Shown: piece after piece, positions 12,561 to 22,620 of the stretch
Position numbering within the stretch: the stretch's first letter is position 1
Layout: the number at the start of each line of letters is the position of its first letter
Origin: Homalodisca vitripennis
Lineage: Eukaryota; Arthropoda; Insecta; Hemiptera; Cicadellidae
Assembly: GCF_021130785.1 (NCBI RefSeq)
Contig: NW_025776821.1
Coordinates: 1-64,000 of the forward strand
Direction: 5' to 3'
DNA: 64,000 bases
Translations under genes and position numbers: made by a program
The notes under the pieces: generated by a model
What the model was told of the DNA's origin: nothing
Databases searched by the model: none
What the model saw: the letters and a program-made list of their open reading frames with translations, nothing else

Positions 12561-13097
12561 GCACAATATTAAGTTGTTTTAGTGATGTGTAATAAATTAA
12601 AAATTTTACTTACATAGTTTATTTTTTTCAGTTGTGTTGGAGCACCCACTGCCCCCAAACAAAAGAGTAACTTTCCTCCCACATCTTCTTCTTTATGTTT
12701 TTGTCACTATACTCGTCTAATTAACATATTCCACAAAGATGGCCTTTCTTTAATAGCTAAAATGAACCTTTCGGTATCAAATTCAACCTCAGCCATTTCA
12801 AATCTAAAACTTAACCTCAAACAAGACTCACCTCGACTGTATCTGGCCGCGCACTGGTCGCTTGACAGTGCGCGTTGTCTCATCTAACTGCGTGTTTTCA
12901 TTGGCCGCGTAAAAACATGTGGCCGCGGCGGCCAAGACAGAAAATTCTGGTCGCGGCGGCCAGGTGGCCGCGTCGTGGCCGCAACCGCTTGGTGCGTGTT
13001 GTTACATTGTTCTTAATGTTAAACTGGCCGCGAGCGGCTGGCCGCTGTCGTGGCCGTGGCCGCGGCCGCTGTAGTGCGTATTAGCCCATAGATCTTA

Positions 13098-13165
13098 TAT
13101 TGAGGTACAGAAATTTAAAAAATCAACTGCTATTCTTACACACAAAAACTGCAGGAAACAGTCTT
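13098..13165 (+). repeat. Right direct repeat near the Harbinger element
   Basis: Partner of 9341-9408 in the same orientation (tattgaggtacaga..., ctgctattct, cacaca, ctgca, aacagtct). Confidence 0.55.
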
Positions 13166-13740
13166 AGTTATAACTTTTTTAATTGTTATAATTTATAGCA
13201 TGAATAATAAGTTTATTCATTTTTCGTCATAAACCCTGGAAAATATTGATTAACAAATTAGTAAGTTATTGATTTTAGTTTATTGTTGTTACTTGAACAT
13301 GAACTATCATTAAAACAATTGAAAATTCTCGGAACAACTTTTTATAGTACGATAGTATCTGTTTTTCGCGTCATTGATTTATGGTAATTTACAAGGCAAA
13401 TTTCACAATGTTTATAATACATGGTCTTGAACATTTAAGTAACGCAGTTTATAGTGTTTATATCTATTTTAAATCGCAATATTTTGGTAAAGAAACTTCT
13501 TGTAAACAGACGTCATCATTATTTAGTGAAAACCTTATTCCTAACCCCTGGATACAGCTGTAAAATATGACGACACTTACTGAAAACATTACCAATCAAT
13601 AAATAGTTTCAAATTCCGCTCATTGGAATAACCTCAAAGCTGTACAAAGTTTAGAAAAGGAAAGATTATTTCTCAGTTTTTAGTCATCACAGAGGAAAAA
13701 AGGAAGTGTTTTAAATTCTCAGGTTATTTAAATACATATT
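13166..13740. other. AT-rich stretch, no gene seen
   Basis: No exon or element is recognised. A weak resemblance between 13305-13350 and 9080-9120 (ttaaaa..ttc.cg.aacaa.tttttata) hints that a longer ancient duplication surrounds the Harbinger element. Confidence 0.4.
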
Positions 13741-14200
13741 TAAATGATTTGTCTTAATGTAGCATCTCTCCCATACATCTTCGTCACAAATAAGGGCATA
13801 AACATATTTGAGATATAACTTGGTTCTCATGGTCTTCAATCAAGTTGGCCGTCTGAACAGCTAAACCTTAAGGGGCTCACGTAAATACTCGTAAGACATA
13901 TGACAAGCAGAGTTGCTGACACAAGATAATTTTCACTTTGTGGTTTGAGCCAGAAATAAAAAGCATACAGAAAAGACAAAAGATAATGATGAAGAGGTGG
14001 AAACCCTCAGATGTCGAGTAGAATAAATCAGCTTAGTAACTTGAAATTGGCAGAAGCGCCAGGTCAGCTGTCACGTGTTAAAGTGGACACCATAGATGGA
14101 GTTTTGGTACTATATTTAACCTTGGCTATCCTTGAAATTATGCGTTATGAAAGTAAATGTTCAAGGATTCAAAATTCTATTTTCGTTATCCCTATTTAAG
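13740..14200 (+). repeat. Third, partial RepA copy
   Basis: Matches RepA positions about 180-600 (and 55490-55870). Shared strings include gacatatgacaagcagagt, ctcagatgtcgagta, agcttagtaacttgaaattg and cagaagcgccaggtcagctg, with further matching of 'aaatgttcaaggattcaa' after a short insertion. More diverged than the two large copies. Shows that the RepA sequence exists as dispersed fragments. Confidence 0.75.
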
Positions 14201-14443
14201 AACTCCGATGAATATAAACCAATTTAAATTACAATTACACTATTGTTGCACCCTTTTTAAGGAAGAGAAAACCTACGATAAAAGTTGTGACAAGATCTTT
14301 TTTCAAATCTCTTATTTTTATTTATAGTTTGTATTTTGGTAATCATTATAGTCAATTACACCTTTAGCAAGATAAATTGATACTTCTTTTGTGTTTCTTG
14401 GTTTGGAACTGTTTGGACATTAAATAACTGTGTATCAATCGGC

Positions 14444-17195
14444 TTAACCCTCCAGTAGGCGCGCGGGCTACCAGGGTAGACCACGGCTATTGTTTTCACT
14501 GTAGCTTTTTGTCCCGCGTGGTGGGGGTGGTGGGGGGTTAGGTACCTTCAAACTGGTTCCCCAGCCACCCAGTCAGTGCATTAGTCAGCGGGTGCGTGGC
14601 CTGGTTCGTGTGCTGAGTCGAAACAAAGTGTAGTGGGCTACAGTTGTATACCGCGCGCCTATTCCCGTTACGTAATGGCGAAACGTCAACGTTTGTGTGA
14701 CAACGCTTTGATTCATGATTTGTTGACTGCTGATAGTTCTGACGAAGATGATTATGTGAAAAACGACAGTGATGACGGCGAAGAAGATAATGTTGAAGTG
14801 GAGGAACACTTTTCTGACACTGAGGACGTACAGATAAACCAAACCGAGGATAACATGAGTTTGGAACCAAGTGATGATTCTGAACTTGATGATACTATTT
14901 CATTGGCTACTCTGTACATGGTGCGGGACAAACATAAAAATGTTATGAAGTGGAAGAAAACTCCTCAACAACCCAGGAATGTGCGTACAAGATCTGACAA
15001 TCTGATGATTCGCCTACCTGGACCAAAGGGAGAAGCTAGAGGTAAAACTTCCGAATTAGACTGCTTCAATTTGTTTATGGTTAACACCGTAATTAGTGCA
15101 ATAGTTATTTCTACTAACACATACATTGATCTTGTGAGGGTCAAATTTGATCGTGATAGAGATGCCAGAAACACAAGTGAGGTTGAGATTCGTGCCTTTA
15201 TTGGCATTCTACTACTTTCAGGGACATTAGGCAGCAGCAGAAAAAAGACTTCACAAATTTGGGATAATTCCACAGGCTCTGGTGTGGAAGCTTGCTATCT
15301 AGCTATGAGTGAAAAAAGGTTTCACTTCCTGATGCGTTGCTTGAGATTTGACGACATGAGAGACCGAACGCAGCGTTCAGAAGTTGACAACCTTGCCCCT
15401 ATCAGAGAAGTCTTTGAGCTTGTTGTACAAAACTTTCAAAACAATTTCACACCAAATGAGTACTGCACTATTGATGAGCAGTTAGTTGCATTCCGTGGAA
15501 ATTGTAAATTCAAAGTGTACATGCCCAAGAAACCTGCAAGGTATGGAATACAAATTTATTCCCTAGTTTGTGCGAGATCAATGTATACATTGAACTTAGA
15601 AATTTATCCTGCAAAGCAACCAGATGGGCCTTATAACTTATCCAATTCTCCAGATCAAGTGACACTCAGAATGGTGGAGCCGATATCCAACACAAACCGT
15701 AACGTGACAACTAATAATTGGTTCACGTCTGTACCATTGGCTGAGACACTTCTAAAAGAAAAAAAAAACTGACTATGGTTGGAACAATAAGGTCCACACG
15801 TATTGGAGTTCCACATGAACTAAGACCCAACAAACAAAGACAGCCTACATCGTCTCACAAAAAAAGACCCTCGTCTCTTATTGTCCAAGAAGAAACAAGG
15901 CAGTTGTGTTGCTCTCAACAATGCATAACGACAATGCAATCGATGAAGAAGTAAACTGGACCGAAGCAAAAACCTGAAATTGTAAGTTTCTACAACAAGA
16001 CAAAAAATAGGTGTTGATGTTGTAGATCAAATGTGTTCCAAGTACGATGTTGCTCGTAACACTCGACGGTGGCCAATGGTGGTGTTTTTTGACTTGATAA
16101 ACATCTCAGGAATAAAACGCCCTTTGTATTTATAAGTTCAACAATCCTGAAGAAAAGTATATGCCGAGAAGAGTTTCATTCAACATGTTGCCTAGGAACT
16201 GATCAAACCGCAAATCGCCAACAGAATGCGGAATGCGACAATTCCTGTGCAAATGAAGAGAGGACTGGCGCTCCTATGACTTGAAGACAACGCACAGGTA
16301 CAACAGAAACATGTCCAGGACATCAGCGCTGCTACATCTGTCAAAGGGCAAGAGACAAGTCAACGAGAAAAAACTGTGAAAAATGTGGCCACAAGGTGTG
16401 TGGTGAGCACTCTTCAGTTGTTTTGTGCAACATGTTTTTAAGATTTTTGTTTCCATGTTATTGTATAATTATGGTACTCATATAAAATTTTGGGTGTGTG
16501 TTACATGTTATAGTTACATGGATATACAATATTTCTAAATGATACTCATACAAATATTTTAGCCCATCATCAAGGTTTGGCTACTGCATTAGTGTAACCT
16601 CATCACATATAATGATGTAGTATTTTATAAAAAGAAGGGGCTAGGTAAAACTAACAATTATTAAGGTGTGTTTGGTTTTATTAAAGGTGGTTTTATTATT
16701 GTAAATTTCAGTACAATTAGAATTATAAAAATTATTTTCACAAAGTTATGACATTTTGTTTACAGGCATTGCCTAGCTCAACTATCGTAAGGTTTTGGTT
16801 TAAGCATTGTTTACTATCATAAACTGAACAATTACTGTATATTATTTATGTTTGTGTGTTTATAATAAAATTATCTATCAAATTAATGTGTCAAAGTTAT
16901 TTTGTTGTCCTGAAAAATTTCAAGTTTTCAATCAATGAAGGTTTTAAATATTTATTATAAAATATTTAGCTATAGTAAGGTTTTTCTGTTAAATTTTTTT
17001 CGCAAACTATTTAAAAATTTATTCGACCAAAAATGATATGAAATCATACGAAAATAGTGTGAGATCAATTGCATGGTAAAGAAAATACAAAACTATTTAA
17101 AGGTACTTTTATAAAAAAATAAATAGCAATGGGCTACAGATGTAGCCCATGCGCCTATTTGTGTTACAGAGGGCCACGCGCCTACTGGAGGTTAA
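14444..17195 (+). mobile_element. piggyBac-family DNA transposon bounded by TTAA
   Basis: The target-site tetranucleotide TTAA stands at 14444-14447 and 17192-17195. Inside it the left end reads CCCTCCAGTAGGCGCG. The right end is its reverse complement with one C fewer, giving about 15 bp of terminal inverted repeat. The 2.74 kb interior encodes one transposase on + (14675-16458), broken by frameshifts. A 36-bp block (gggctacag, then gcgcctatt) occurs in direct orientation near both ends (about 14635-14670 and 17130-17166). Length, TTAA and protein all fit the superfamily. Confidence 0.92.
14675..16458 (+). pseudogene. piggyBac transposase, frameshifted, second catalytic Asp replaced by Asn
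   Basis: The preferred start is the ATG at 14675 (MAKRQRLCDNALIHDLL); an upstream in-frame ATG at 14633 is less like family starts. Residue numbers below count from 14633. There is an acidic N-terminal third, then the DDE_Tnp_1_7 domain. YCTIDEQLVAFRGNCKF carries the first catalytic Asp at 281. The normally invariant 'DNWFTS' reads NNWFTS, so position 361 is Asn instead of the second Asp. The frame closes at 15772 beside a run of ten A's. Coding continues in shifted frames: TMVGTIR, FYNKTK, then GVDVVDQMCSKYDVARNTRRW near 16010-16075 with the third Asp. The C-terminal Cys/His finger at 16300-16440 reads CPGHQRCYICQRARD, NCEKCGHKVC, GEH. The gene is inactive. Confidence 0.9.
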
Positions 17196-18370
17196 TGCTA
17201 AAATCTAAGCATTATATGTTTATTATTATTATATGTACTTGTTGAATTTTATGTTATTGATAATTCTTCATAATGAATATAACAAAAAGTGAGCAGAAGA
17301 AACAAAATACAGCATTTATTAAAAGATTTCTTGCATTCATACCAGTAAAATTTATATTTATATTTCTTTATTTATTAAATATTGCTAAGCCCTTAATTGT
17401 AAGCAATAGATAAAAAATTGTATAGCGTTTTTGAAAGAGATAATTTTTTCATGTTCTACTCAACATTTCTTGTAAAAAACCTTTTATTTTAGTATGTTTT
17501 TTCGTTAAACGTTAAATATATTTTAGTTATTGATAGAATGTCAAACAAACATTTAGGAAGAAGGTCTTTTTCATGTTTAAAATATATCTTTAGTTGTTGT
17601 TGGAATAGCAAATGGATATAAGCAATTAATTATATAATTTGATAGCTTTTCATTTTAAAATTTTAGTGATTTTGCTTTATATTAATGAAAAAAAAAAAAA
17701 AAAAAAAAAAAAATTATTTTTATTTACGAAAAATCCAAAACGATAAACCGTGAGTTGGTGTTAGAAGAGTTATCTAATATTAATCCACGACCCAAAGTTT
17801 ATATCGTACATTGAACTTGTATGTTATCAAACGTCGAAGTTTAGAGACCTTAAATGTTTACTCCAATCTCCATTAGAAGGGATTCAAGTTTTCGCACTTC
17901 ATGTTACTATCGCATATTTCTAAACTTATTGAATAAATCATAGTAAAGCTGTTGTGTCAATTAAATGATAATTATTAATATTAAATTAAGAAAACCTAAA
18001 GAACAACACTGTAACTCTTTATTATTGAATGGTTTACAAAACACATCACCTGATCATGTGAAAACAGAACTCATGTTTCTATAGAATATTATAAAATTAT
18101 TTACAACAGTTCACGCTAGACACTTCGTTGATATTCCAAAACTGTATTTTTACAAATCTATTATTACAACAGGTTATTTTACTCATGAGCGGCATAGTTC
18201 AGTTGGCTCAACATCAATTTGGTAGATCTTTTGTATCTTGATTTGTACTTCTCTTCTGTACCTTCTGAAGTAGTGCAAGTTTGTTTCATTCAAAAATGAA
18301 CAATAATTAGAGATGTAGCCACAAAAAGTTTTTGAAAAGTTTTTTATAAATATATAAATAAATAAATAAA
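17196..18370. other. AT-rich stretch, no gene seen
   Basis: Contains a poly-A tract of about 23 at 17690-17713. No exon or element is recognised. Confidence 0.5.
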
Positions 18371-18373
18371 TAA

Positions 18374-18412
<39 letters not shown>
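18371..18412. repeat. Microsatellite (TAAA)n/(TA)n
   Basis: An 'aaataaataaat' run followed by about 16 TA dinucleotides, directly left of the first tRNA-like unit. Confidence 0.95.
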
Positions 18413-18417
<5 letters not shown>

Positions 18418-18440
18418 TAATTGAATCGGAAAAGGTAAGC

Positions 18441-18509
18441 CCTCTGTAGTGTAATGGTAGCACATTCACCCGGCAAGTGAGAGATCCGAGTTCGAAACCC
18501 GGCGGAGCA
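18441..18509 (+). tRNA. tRNA-like sequence, degraded copy
   Basis: A cloverleaf can be drawn: A box TAGTGTAATGG, anticodon stem TTCAC/GTGAG, B box GTTCGAAAC, T stem CCGAG/CCCGG. By position the anticodon reads GGC (Ala). Compared with the second copy, position 1 is C instead of G, breaking the acceptor stem, and position 33 is C instead of the invariant U. It is therefore probably a tRNA pseudogene or SINE-type head. It sits inside a unit bounded by ATTGAATC at 18420 and GATTCAAT at 18522. Confidence 0.5.
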
Positions 18510-18692
18510 AGTACTTTTTGTGATTCAATGTTTATTGAAATTAAATAAGGCTATTGCCATTTATACAATTTAATGTAAATAAAAGTCGTTTGACAGGTAT
18601 TTGGTCTTCCGATCATATGTTAGTTTACTTATTTAAACGCATATGTGACAGATACGGCCAAATACAAAATAATTGAATCGGAAAAGGTAAGC

Positions 18693-18761
18693 GCTCTGTG
18701 GTGTAATGGTAGCACATTCACCTGGCAAGTGAGAGATCCGGGTTCAAATCCCGGCGGAGCA
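18693..18761 (+). tRNA. tRNA-like sequence, better copy, anticodon GGC by position
   Basis: 69 nt plus discriminator. Acceptor GCTCTG/CGGAGC has only six pairs; D arm GTG/CAC; anticodon stem TTCAC/GTGAG with loop CTGGCAA; T arm CCGGG-TTCAAAT-CCCGG. A box TGGTGTAATGG and B box GTTCAAATC fit the RNA polymerase III consensus. Positionally the anticodon is GGC (Ala), which eukaryotes normally do not use. The overall sequence resembles tRNA-Gly(GCC) more than tRNA-Ala. It may be a tRNA-derived repeat and not a translating tRNA. Both flanks are shared with the copy at 18441, so the whole ~110-bp unit was duplicated. Confidence 0.55.
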
Positions 18762-18959
18762 AGTACTTTTTGTGATTCAATGTTTATTGAAATTATATAT
18801 ATATATATACATAATAAAATTGCTTTGGTTTCTGTGATTTTAGTAATAGATGGCGGAAGGTGTAGAGAAGTTTGACAATTCCTTGTAGGATAAATAGCTT
18901 GAGTACAAGTTTCTTTCCTCATACACAACACCACTATTTCGCAGTCGATGTCTTTTTAT

Positions 18960-19930
18960 AGTGTAACCTCTGTCAAGCTCGACAATGTAATGGATTCATC
19001 CCAGATTTTGTACAACTATGCCTTAGAGCCAAGAATCTAAAATGGAATAATTTTGAGCTTGCTTGCACCCGTTCTCCCACTCTTAACGATTTTGCTAAGT
19101 ACGGATGAAATGTTTTGTTTCTATCAGAAGCTTTTGGAGTTTGTAAGTCGAGTCTTGTTTGAACATCACGTCGAACAAATTGTTCTGATGGAGTTTTTCA
19201 CAAACCAGAGAAGTTTTACAATATCTCAAGTTTAACAACTCGATTTTTGTGGGACAGGTTCTTTCTAACTTTTCATATATGCTAATTTCTGTTTCAGTAT
19301 TTGAACATAACGATCAGCTTGTTCATTGGTACTAGGATGAACAAAAGCAATAAATCTCTGATTAATTCCATTCCTCTAACAAAATCTCTTGAATTCTGAC
19401 GAAGTATGAGCAGGCCAAAATGTGAAAATATTATATACTGAGAATTCTAACTGTGGAATTTGAAGTTGAAGAGGAGTTCGTTATTCTGATTTCTAGCCAC
19501 ATTGAATCGGCATCTACAAGAATCATAAATTGAAGTCCCTTGTATGTACTTGCACAGCCTTGTGAACGCGCTGCCAGTTCTGGCTGGTCCCATACATGTA
19601 AAGGTACCTTATTTGGGTACTAAATTACACAAGATGCTTCACAATTTCTCACTGTATCCTCAATGCATGTCAATATTTTTTCAAAAAAAAAAAAATGTGT
19701 CCGAGCAAGGGCCTTAACTTTTACAATTCCAGGATGAGTAATATATAATTCAGAAAGAATTTCAGACTGCAACTTTTAACAGAAATGAATCTCTTTTTCA
19801 AAGATTTAACTCAACGCTCCGTTCTTTCCCTGGTTCAAAGCCTCTTTTTAGCCGTGCTAGAATTGGATCTTCGTCTGTAAATTTTACAATAACTTTCTAA
19901 GTAGCTGTTCTTTTTGAAACTGTTGTGTCC
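18960..19930 (-). pseudogene. Decayed Ty3/gypsy-type integrase fragment
   Basis: Read leftwards, scattered frames match the integrase end of a gypsy-class pol. There is a remnant of the zinc-binding region near 19740-19660 (ITHPGIVKVKALAR). It is followed by KVPLHVWDQPE near 19600 and the core-domain stretch LQFMILVDADSMWLE with the first catalytic Asp near 19530-19500. Weaker similarity extends to about 18960. Stops and shifts are frequent. No LTRs, protease or reverse transcriptase are visible here. It is an old truncated relic; only its class is claimed. Confidence 0.6.
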
Positions 19931-21480
19931 ATTTATAATAATTATGAATATTAAATAAATACATACTTTAAACACAAAAATTTACCGCTTTATTATTGTA
20001 TTTTTAACAAAACCCATCACCTTATTACAACCATATGATAAACATAACATATGTTTCCTTAGAGTATTATAAAACTACTTACAGCCTATCACTAAAACAA
20101 TGTTGTTCCTATATTTCGGGATCGAACTACCTTATAGACTTGAATTTTCATTTATATTTATGATAGTGCATATGAATCCATAGGACATTTGTACATTGGT
20201 ATTATATTTAACCATAAACATTTAACCATAACAGCAACGTAAATTACAGAATAATTAGATTTGTAAACAAACCCAGTACAAACATATTACATGTTTAAAT
20301 GTGACAGGTAAGCCATATAGCTACAGACTTGAAATTTTGCAGGCAACATCAGTAGAAGTAGTATTGTGTACTATTACTATTTGTGTTATGTAGTCTTATT
20401 TATTATAAAAGCACATTTTTCAAAGCCTGTATGAAAATCTGAACTGTGTCATCATTTAAGAATCGCTCTAATGTAAAAAAAAAACATATAATCAAGCTAA
20501 ATAACCTATTTGTAAAGTTAAATGCTAACATTAAGAGTTTATAATTATGTATGAGAAATACAATCATGCAAACACAGAAACCAAATTATCCCTTTGTTGA
20601 GGATAATTGCATTACAAAAACTAGTTAATTTCAGGATTCAAGCAATTTCCTGTTCACAGACAGACCTCTCCACGCTGTATAGGCTCGTCTAACAGTTACC
20701 CCGTGTACACAAGAAATTAAAATATTTTTACTGTTGACTTCCGAGTTATATAATAAGTTATACGAGCAGAAATCATAAATGAAAGCACTATAATGAGTAA
20801 CATAGAATAGTCTCACTTAAATATTGTCAGTACATTTTCAACATAATACAGTTTGTAACGTATACATAAAAAACATATTATTATTCCAAATCATTTAAAT
20901 AATTTTGTGCTTTAGATTTGTGATAAAAAACTCGAAAAACTGTTATTTCTGCAATTCTTGAGAAAAAATGCTATTTTTAAGATATTCAAAGTTTAAAAAG
21001 CCACAATTTTGAAAATACTAGAGATTGTTTAATTATATATTTTTCAGTAACTGGCCTTATAATAAAAAAAACATTTGAGTCAAATTTGATATAATTTCAT
21101 CTAGTATATTTTAAGATATTATTTTTTTAATGAAAAACACATACAGACAGACAGATGGCAAACTAAGCATCGAAGACCTATGTATATATAGTGAAATATG
21201 ATTGTCTGACCTGAGAAATAACGTGATATACATTTGTATAGAGAGCAACACACATATTTTTATCTATTAGGAGTACGAGCTTAGTTCTTTAGGACTAAAA
21301 CTTAATGGATTTTAAACATTGATATACCCTTTTCATACGTTTCTAAGTAAGTTTGTGATGCAAGAATACTACAATATTTTGCTAATTCTGAGGTTGCAGT
21401 ATTAATGTGTCACTTGTTAACATATAATACCATTGTACTCAGATTGTTTAAACATTTAATTACTCTGTTATTTTCTTGTT
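19931..21480. other. AT-rich stretch, no gene seen
   Basis: No exon is recognised. The part at 20290-20350 (acttgaaattttgca) and the 'cagacagacagat' string at 21147 belong to the dispersed repeat family described at 47820-48100. Confidence 0.45.
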
Positions 21481-21489
21481 GCCAATACG

Positions 21490-21640
21490 GTTAACTAGCG
21501 CAGTTCAAGGATAAATGTTCACTAACACTCAGACAAATCCCATGGAGTAAATTACACACCAACATCAAACTCAATGTTTTACTTTCAGACTTGAAACTTT
21601 GCCAACGCTCAGACAGTTTGTCCTTGGCAATTGTACAAAC
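21490..21640. repeat. Dispersed 'aacgctcag' family member
   Basis: Contains cactaacactcagacaaatc, catggagtaaatta, caccaacatc and ccaacgctcagacag, shared with 47870-48100 and 49060-49260. Confidence 0.5.
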
Positions 21641-21920
21641 AAAAACAGTAATTGTATTACCTAATCTTTTATAGTAATTTGTATTCAATAATTCTGCATT
21701 ATGCAAATCACTGCATTACTAATTCTTTTGTAATAAGTCATTTCCGGTAGATTAGGAAAAGAAACAACTTTCCTTTGTTACCTAGATGTGTTCTAATAAT
21801 TAATTCACAGTTCAACAACAATGAATGTTAAAATTGCTGACATTCATTACTGTACTAACAATAGGTGCCTTAATTGATAACAAGCTTGGCATAACAAGTT
21901 TCTACAAGCTTAGAAACAAT

Positions 21921-21947
21921 ATGGAAACACTTATTAGAGACGAGTAA
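21921..21947 (+). promoter_or_regulatory. Eight-codon upstream ORF before the Gr start
   Basis: ATG at 21921 opens METLIRDE and stops at the TAA at 21945-21947. This is in the same frame as the receptor and three bases before its ATG at 21951. If it lies in the mRNA leader it could lower initiation at the main start; the transcript start is unknown. Confidence 0.35.
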
Positions 21948-21950
21948 AAC

Positions 21951-22620
21951 ATGGATGTTTTACCAAGGAATATACTTATATTTAGTCAAATATTTGGTGC
22001 ATTTCCTTTGAAATACATGTGTAATGAAAAGAAACGTTTGACGTTTTCCTTAACTTTGTTGATAGTGAGTTTATTAGTTATAGTGGTCCATACTGTGTCA
22101 TCATTCCTATGGGTGTACATGGTGTTTTCAAAAGAGAATGGTAGTTACGACAGTACCATCCTTCTCACAGTGATTCTAGATTTTGTGACTCACACAGTGT
22201 TAGTGGTCGTCGTACTAGTTAGTAATGCCAGGAAATATCCGAGACTCGTGAACTTCTGTCGTACTTTGGAGACCATTGATCAGAACTTCCTGCAAGTCCC
22301 ACAGAATGATCGGGTTGGTCTAAAGGTTACTATTGTTTTTATTCTCACTGCCACGATAATCATGACAGAAACAATACTGCAGTACAAATATTCATCTCTG
22401 CAACAGATGAACCTGCAGCAGGACGAATACTTCACATTATTCTATTTCTTCTTGTTGTCCATGAACTTCGTCTTCGCTGTACTATTGATTCAGTTCACTC
22501 ATGTCACCAACATTATTGCTCATAGATTTAGAAAACTAAATACAAAAATCATCCACGTAGTGAGAGATTTCGGAAAATCTGGGATGAAGCAACATTTTTT
22601 AGTTATCAGTCCAGGCTCCA
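21951..22620 (+). CDS. Gr exon 1
   Basis: Encodes residues 1-223 plus one base; the donor a|gtaagt is at 22621. Covers the N-terminus and helices 1-4. The start follows an in-frame TAA, so no longer N-terminus is possible in this exon. Confidence 0.88.

Larger units (their letters stand above)
10102..12796 (-). pseudogene. Harbinger MADF-type DNA-binding protein gene, broken
   Basis: It reads leftwards. Exon 1 starts at the ATG at 12796-12794 with MAEVEFDTERFILAIKERPS, the start of a MADF (Myb/SANT-like) domain, and continues with DKNIKKKMWEE after a frameshift, to about 12650. The next exon follows an acceptor near 10785 and gives the MADF end: MTLQKKWKNIKDSYAREKRR. Beyond it, in changing frames, lie a basic/acidic linker with KDEVGQQLVKIL and a BESS-like C-terminus (FLMSLVSDL, then LSVIRQLMAVLEQNQ) at 10404-10290, followed by a Gln/Tyr-rich tail. 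In this superfamily the accessory protein helps bring transposase to the ends. At least three frame breaks make it a pseudogene. The intron spans transposase exon 2 on the other strand and a nested pogo-like element. Confidence 0.72.
9501..13087 (+). mobile_element. PIF/Harbinger DNA transposon, complete outline, decayed
   Basis: The ends carry a 31-bp perfect terminal inverted repeat, 9511-9541 against 13047-13077, starting GCACTACAGCGGCCGCGG. Similarity continues imperfectly about 10 bp further out, so the outer ends are placed at 9501 and 13087. The flanking trinucleotides are TTA and ATA, an imperfect fit to the family's 3-bp TWA target duplication. Inside are the two genes expected of the superfamily: a DDE transposase on + and a MADF/SANT-like DNA-binding protein on -. 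Each gene places an exon within an intron of the other. Both are broken by single-base indels, so the copy is non-autonomous. Terminal GC content is far above that of the AT-rich host sequence. Confidence 0.88.

Noticed and set aside
14538..14870. Frames on the - strand opposite the start of the piggyBac transposase
   Set aside because: Shadow frames of the + strand coding region.
18629..18934. Open frames on both strands over the tRNA-like sequence (such as PPGFEPGSLTCQVN and SNPGGAST)
   Set aside because: These are the well-known spurious translations of tRNA sequences, not proteins.
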